Source: Nitrosomonas marina
Lineage (GTDB): Bacteria > Pseudomonadota > Gammaproteobacteria > Burkholderiales > Nitrosomonadaceae
Length of the DNA: 64,000 nt
Assembly: GCF_900111605.1 (NCBI RefSeq)
Contig: NZ_FOIA01000016.1
Span: forward strand, 28,074-92,073
Reading direction: 5' to 3'
The notes under the pieces were generated by a model. It was not told the DNA's origin. It made no database searches and saw only the letters and a list, made by a program, of their open reading frames with translations. A program made the translations under genes and the position numbers. This document shows positions 60,254-64,000 of the stretch, one piece after another. Numbering within the stretch: the first letter of the stretch is position 1; each line of letters starts with the position of its first letter.

Positions 60254-61453
60254 ATGCAAGATGATCGTCTGCCTGTAACTGTGCTTTCGGGCTTTCTGGG
60301 TGCGGGCAAAACAACCGTTCTGAACCATATTCTGAAGAATCGAGAAGGATTGCGTGTCGCAATTATTGTCAATGATATGAGCGAGATAAATATCGACGCC
60401 ACTGTTATCGATAAAGAAGTATCATTGAATCGATCCGAAGAAAAACTGATTGAATTTAGCAATGGCTGCATCTGCTGCACGTTACGCGAAGATCTGTTAA
60501 TTGCGGTACGCAAACTTGCCAGTGAGAAAAAATTTGATTATCTGATCATTGAATCGACAGGTATATCGGAACCACTGCCGATTGCGGAAACATTTACTTT
60601 TGCGGATAACGAAAGCACCGCTTTGTCTGAAATTGCACGTCTCGACACAATGGTGACCGTTGTTGATGCGGTTAATTTTCTGAAAGATTATGAAGAAGCC
60701 AAAATGCTGCAGGAAGCAGGTGAGAGCCTGGGTGAAGACGATGCACGCAGCGTCGCTGACCTGCTGATCGAACAGGTGGAATTTAGTGACGTGATCTTAA
60801 TCAATAAAACTGATCTGGTTAATTCAAAGGCATTAGAAAAATTACGGAGTATTCTGAGTTGCCTGAACACGCAAGCTGAAATCATTGCAATCGAAAACGG
60901 CGACATAGATCTTTCTAAAATTCTGAATACCGGAAAATTCAGTTTTGAGCATGCACAGCAGGCGCCGGGCTGGTTAAAGGAAATGCGTGGCGAACATATC
61001 CCGGAAACCGAAGAATACGGCATTGGCAGCTTTGTCTATACCGCCCGAAAACCATTTCATCCTCAGCGTTTCTACGACTTTCTCCATCACCCCTGGACAG
61101 AGGGAAAGCTGCTTCGGTCCAAAGGCTTTTTCTGGCTTGCAACGCGACCGGATTATGCCGGACAGTGGAGTCAGGCTGGCGGCATTGCGCGCTATGGCTA
61201 TGCCGGAATATTCTGGCAAGCAGTACCCAGAAACGAATGGCCGCATGATGAAACTCAAATAGCGTCGATCATGGAAAAATGGCGGGAGCCTTATGGAGAT
61301 CGACGGCAAGAACTTGTTTTTATAGGGCAGAATCTTGATCAGCATGCTTTGTGCCAATGGCTGGATGAATGCCTGCTGACCGATGAAGAACTGGAATCCG
61401 GAAGGAATTGCTGGACTGGTTTAGAAGACCCATTTGATTCCTGGCAGGCGTGA
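60254..61453 (+). CDS. COG0523 metal-trafficking GTPase, Zur-linked (ZigA-like)
   Basis: A 399-aa G3E GTPase. Walker A is [18 protein letters not shown], switch I reads [10 protein letters not shown], CxCC is [14 protein letters not shown], the Walker B region is [14 protein letters not shown] and specificity comes from LINKTDLV. The C-terminal CobW domain ([40 protein letters not shown]) matches the subgroup often encoded beside Zur and DUF1826. Unlike the second COG0523 protein at 53.8 kb, it has no His-rich linker. In related bacteria such GTPases act as zinc chaperones in starvation. It starts 34 bp after the palindromic candidate Zur site and is followed after 3 bp by the DUF1826 gene. 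Confidence 0.92.
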   Translation: MQDDRLPVTVLSGFLGAGKTTVLNHILKNREGLRVAIIVNDMSEINIDATVIDKEVSLNRSEEKLIEFSNGCICCTLREDLLIAVRKLASEKKFDYLIIESTGISEPLPIAETFTFADNESTALSEIARLDTMVTVVDAVNFLKDYEEAKMLQEAGESLGEDDARSVADLLIEQVEFSDVILINKTDLVNSKALEKLRSILSCLNTQAEIIAIENGDIDLSKILNTGKFSFEHAQQAPGWLKEMRGEHIPETEEYGIGSFVYTARKPFHPQRFYDFLHHPWTEGKLLRSKGFFWLATRPDYAGQWSQAGGIARYGYAGIFWQAVPRNEWPHDETQIASIMEKWREPYGDRRQELVFIGQNLDQHALCQWLDECLLTDEELESGRNCWTGLEDPFDSWQA

Positions 61454-61456
61454 AAT

Positions 61457-62122
61457 ATGGATACAACATGTGTAAAAAACAAGCCTTCAAGTAATCGGTC
61501 CAGGCCGGATTCAAGCATTTCTATAACCGGACATGCACCTGAAATCCTGACGCGAATCTATGATACCCATATCAAGTTGTGCATCTATAGGCGCACGATG
61601 AATACTGATGTAAAAGATTACGCAAATTTTCTAAAAAATACTTTTCATACTCTCCAGTTAACACAGATAGTATCTTTACATAATCTTAACGATCTGTTGT
61701 GTGCATCACTACCACAACATCAATATCGCCAATCTTTTATCAATGACATGCACACTGTGATGGAAATGTTCGCATGTTTATTCGAACTCAATCAAATTGG
61801 TTTTAGATTGTGCGTGTTAAATAAAACGATGTGTCCACGCTTCCATACCGATAAAGTACCTTGCCGCCTGATTACATCATACGCCGGAAAAGGAACCGAA
61901 TGGCTTGATTGCAATGCATATTCAACGAATTTTATTGAAATACTCAATGAAAAACCTGGATACTCTGATTCAGTACAAAGATTGAACTCGGGTGATATCG
62001 CTTTATTCAAAGGTGACAAATGGGAAGGGAATGAAAACTCTGGAGCTATACACCGTTCACCTGATATAGATGCCGATGAAACGCGGTTGTTGTTATCTTT
62101 GGATATCATTCATCAAAAGTGA
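61457..62122 (+). CDS. DUF1826-family protein
   Basis: A 221-aa soluble protein. The family core is clear: MEMFACLFELNQIGFRLCVL, NKTMCPRFHTDKVPCRLITS, YAGKGTEWLDCNAYST and GDIALFKGDKWEGNENSGAI followed by HRSPD. The CPRFHxD and late HRSP segments look like metal-binding residues of a cupin-like or 2-oxoglutarate-oxygenase-like fold, but this is inference. DUF1826 genes are regularly found with COG0523 GTPases in zinc-starvation loci. The ATG lies 3 bp after the GTPase stop, so the two are translationally linked. Function unknown. Confidence 0.82.
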   Translation: MDTTCVKNKPSSNRSRPDSSISITGHAPEILTRIYDTHIKLCIYRRTMNTDVKDYANFLKNTFHTLQLTQIVSLHNLNDLLCASLPQHQYRQSFINDMHTVMEMFACLFELNQIGFRLCVLNKTMCPRFHTDKVPCRLITSYAGKGTEWLDCNAYSTNFIEILNEKPGYSDSVQRLNSGDIALFKGDKWEGNENSGAIHRSPDIDADETRLLLSLDIIHQK

Positions 62123-62218
62123 TTAATAAATTCAACACACACTTTTTTTCATTCCATGACAAGTGTATAAATATGGGAACCTGAATATTTATTTAATAAA
62201 TTCAAATAAATAAACGAA

Positions 62219-62680
62219 ATGCCGGTTGAAATTGAAAAAATCATCAAAAAATTACAACAAGCTTGTGCTCTTGCCGGAGTGAAGCTGACCAGCAAGCGCA
62301 AAAATGTGCTGATAGTGTTATTAAATTCCCAAACACCACTATCTGCTTACGAGATCGCTGACAGGTACAAAGCACATTTTCAGGGGTCGTTGCCAGTCAT
62401 GTCGGTTTATCGCATACTGGATTTTTTGATCAAAGAAAAATTGGTACACAAACTGGAAACTTCCGGCCAGTATATATCGTGTGCACATATCGCGTGCGAT
62501 CATCAACATGAAGCGCCACAGTTTCTTATATGCGATCGCTGCGGCAGTGTGATGGAGGTGGGAATGAAAAAACCTATCGTCGATGAAATAGAACGCAGTG
62601 TTCTGGATACCGGCTTTACTTTGGCGCATAGGCAGCTGGAATTGCATGGTATATGCAAGCATTGCCTTAATCGTTCATAG
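62219..62680 (+). CDS. zur: Fur-family transcriptional regulator, probable Zur
   Basis: 153 aa. The winged helix is GVKLTSKRKNVLIVLLNSQT, PLSAYEIADRYKAHFQGSLP and VMSVYRILDFLIKEKLVHKL. The metal region contains CAHIACDHQHEAPQFLICDR with CDRCG and the C-terminal CKHC, the structural zinc CxxC pairs. The position downstream of COG0523 and DUF1826 genes, opposite a ZnuD-like receptor, favours Zur over Fur. It would repress the divergent promoters when zinc is ample. A 96-bp spacer with no obvious operator separates it from DUF1826, so it may share that transcript. Confidence 0.87.
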   Translation: MPVEIEKIIKKLQQACALAGVKLTSKRKNVLIVLLNSQTPLSAYEIADRYKAHFQGSLPVMSVYRILDFLIKEKLVHKLETSGQYISCAHIACDHQHEAPQFLICDRCGSVMEVGMKKPIVDEIERSVLDTGFTLAHRQLELHGICKHCLNRS

Positions 62681-62747
62681 TAGGCATATTGGATTTAACA
62701 TCTTCTAAAAGAAGCTGTTTTACAAAAAATGGCAGAATAACTACAAC

Positions 62748-62776
62748 AAAAAAACCCACCGAAGTGGGTTTTTTTG
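62748..62776. terminator. Bidirectional Rho-independent terminator
   Basis: Seven A's, CCCAC, a CGAA loop, GTGGG and seven T's. It lies 68 bp past the zur stop and 69 bp past the stop of the convergent small secreted protein gene, and can serve both. It has the same CCCAC/GTGGG stem as the terminator at 35791-35816. Confidence 0.92.
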
Positions 62777-62844
62777 CAAGCTCTACTATGCGCTATTTGC
62801 GTTTTTGTTCCTGGTCCATCCGTTCAGCCACCAATATCATCAGA

Positions 62845-63213
62845 TTAGTTTGAAGATAACGACACTGGCTGTAAGGTTTGTTCCGCCGCCATTTTTTCAT
62901 GATAGGCTGCTTTTTCCAGATTTTCTTCGACAGCCATTTCTAACTGATTAAGTTTAAACACCACATGCTCCTTGAAATGTTTTGCATTTCTACCCAGGAA
63001 AGCCGTGCTTGGTTTATTTCTCACCGCTTCAATTTCGTCTTCAATTCTGGCTTGATATTCATCAGCCTGCTCTTTGTAATGCTGGGCCAATGTTGAATGA
63101 TTAGCAATGTTTTGTTGACCGGAATCAGCAGCAAAAGCACTTACCGGTAACGCAACCAAAAGCAGTGTAAACAAAAATATAATTGTGATTGTGTGAGCTG
63201 TTGCTGTTTTCAT
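62845..63213 (-). CDS. Small secreted alpha-helical protein (paralogue 2)
   Basis: A 122-aa exported protein related to that encoded at 35387-35770. The signal peptide (ITIIFLFTLLLVALPVSAFA) cleaves before ADSGQQ. The mature helices are STLAQHYKEQADEYQARIED, FLGRNAKHFKEHVVFKLNQL and ENLEKAAYHEKMAAEQ, aligned motif by motif with the paralogue. AGGAGG lies about 7 nt before the ATG at 63213. It converges on zur over a bidirectional terminator. No known function; a periplasmic helical bundle is inferred. Confidence 0.8.
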   Translation of the reverse strand: MKTATAHTITIIFLFTLLLVALPVSAFAADSGQQNIANHSTLAQHYKEQADEYQARIEDEIEAVRNKPSTAFLGRNAKHFKEHVVFKLNQLEMAVEENLEKAAYHEKMAAEQTLQPVSLSSN

Positions 63214-64000
63214 GATGGTTCCTCCTGCATCAAATTAATTCATCTTGGAAACAAGTTTAATCAATCCAACGGTCAGTGCCTATTGGGGTTAGTATTAATC
63301 TTGACTAAGTGAAACCATCAGAAATTAAAACACGGGCTACAAGAGAAGGTCCTTCAATTGGTCAGAATCAGAGTAATTTAATCAAAAAAAACAGAAACCA
63401 AACATGATTTTATTGTAATTTATGAACCTTGGTCATCCCTGACGTTTGCTGCACAGAGAAACAAATAATCACGCGACAGCAAAGACAAGCCGCCATCACG
63501 ATTTATCACGTTATGAATTTCAATTAATACAAGCAAGCCTGGCAAATCTGATTGTTTCTGCTGCAGCCAGAAAAATGTCAATGCACCGACCCCACACCTC
63601 AAAGTCCGGCGGACAGTGGTATCAGCGGCAAGCCCAAGAAAAGAATAGCTTCCCGACCAGTGCTTGGACAGGGTCCTGCAGATTAACAGCCTGACTTTTT
63701 TCTTAGAATACATGCGCCCAGTACTGATCATATAATCCCATTGAAATTACCCCTGTGCATTTCTTTGCCGCTAATTCTTTCACTTAAAGGCCCGAGGGGG
63801 TATTTCTTTTGTGACGGATCTCTTTTACATGATCGTGTCAGTGTAGGGGATCGATTGCGCGCCTATGGTTTTTGGTTGCTGATGCCCACCATTTAAGGGA
63901 ATCTCTAAAAATATACTTAAAGCGAATCTTTCCAAGCCAGGGAACGATTAGCTGGATTTCCGACTATTTTTCTGTTCAAGAATTTGATTTATTCTCAATT
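63214..64000. other. Right-end region without a supported gene
   Basis: 787 bp. A minus-strand frame at 63420-63731 (103 codons) and overlapping plus frames have no ribosome binding site and no recognisable content. Near 63896 the sequence aagggaatctctaaaaat resembles the terminus of some IS5-like elements, but the partner end would be outside the window. Confidence 0.4.

Noticed and set aside
1..64000. tRNA, rRNA, CRISPR array or phage genes
   Set aside because: No cloverleaf with conserved arms, rRNA-like segment, regularly spaced repeat or capsid/terminase-like protein was recognised by eye. A tRNAscan or Infernal run would be decisive.

Overview
The window reads as chromosomal DNA of a Gram-negative betaproteobacterium, most likely an ammonia oxidiser of the Nitrosomonas type. 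The clearest hint is an Rh-type (Rh50-like) ammonium/ammonia channel at 50.1-51.4 kb. LptE next to HolA, outer-membrane TolC and TonB proteins, and Sec/Tat export signals also fit. The genus is inferred; no rRNA or tRNA gene was seen to confirm it.

Layout. 0-10.5 kb: a cell-surface block on the minus strand, with a left-truncated RTX/Calx-beta protein carrying a lipase-type GHSxxG motif, a heptad-repeat coiled-coil membrane protein, and two very large S-layer-like proteins (969 and about 1418 aa). The 969-aa protein ends in a segment closely resembling, from memory, the C-terminal type I secretion signal of Caulobacter RsaA. 11.2-25.5 kb: a plus-strand polysaccharide cluster with a Wzm/Wzt exporter, a GNAT enzyme, an O-acyltransferase, three glycosyltransferases, a 1559-aa PIG-L/GT2/RgpF/HAD fusion and a nucleotide-sugar-type epimerase. 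25.6-30.2 kb: a complete type I secretion system (ABC, HlyD, TolC) with a DUF6447 protein. Together these resemble the Caulobacter arrangement, in which an S-layer is secreted by a T1SS and anchored on exported O-polysaccharide.

30.4-44.7 kb is mostly housekeeping and scattered genes: a DUF5658 protein, lptE-holA, selO, a quinone-reductase-like flavoprotein, a small secreted helical protein, a Tat amidohydrolase, an MsbA-like ABC exporter, a sirtuin, a surface-adhesin-E-like protein, and a PhnD-like binding protein translationally coupled to a PAS-GGDEF-EAL enzyme. 44.7-55.2 kb is a plastic region: three full copies and one truncated copy of a ~270-bp two-hairpin MITE, a candidate small RNA with a decayed relative, an amino-acid permease cut off by an acyltransferase gene, an FGE-fold protein without the catalytic cysteines, the Rh channel, and a graveyard of gene and IS fragments.

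53.8-62.7 kb is a zinc-homeostasis locus. A ZnuD-like TonB receptor and two related secreted proteins (one with an N-terminal His-rich stretch, one with EF-hand/dockerin-like loops) lie on the minus strand with a His-rich COG0523 GTPase. A second COG0523 GTPase, a DUF1826 protein and a Fur-family regulator (probable Zur) run on the plus strand. A 15-bp palindrome in the shared intergenic region is a plausible Zur operator. The two secreted proteins share a core and a ~45-residue C-terminal module and are the best candidates for poorly described components. A second copy of the small secreted helical protein closes the annotated part; the last ~790 bp hold no gene I can support.
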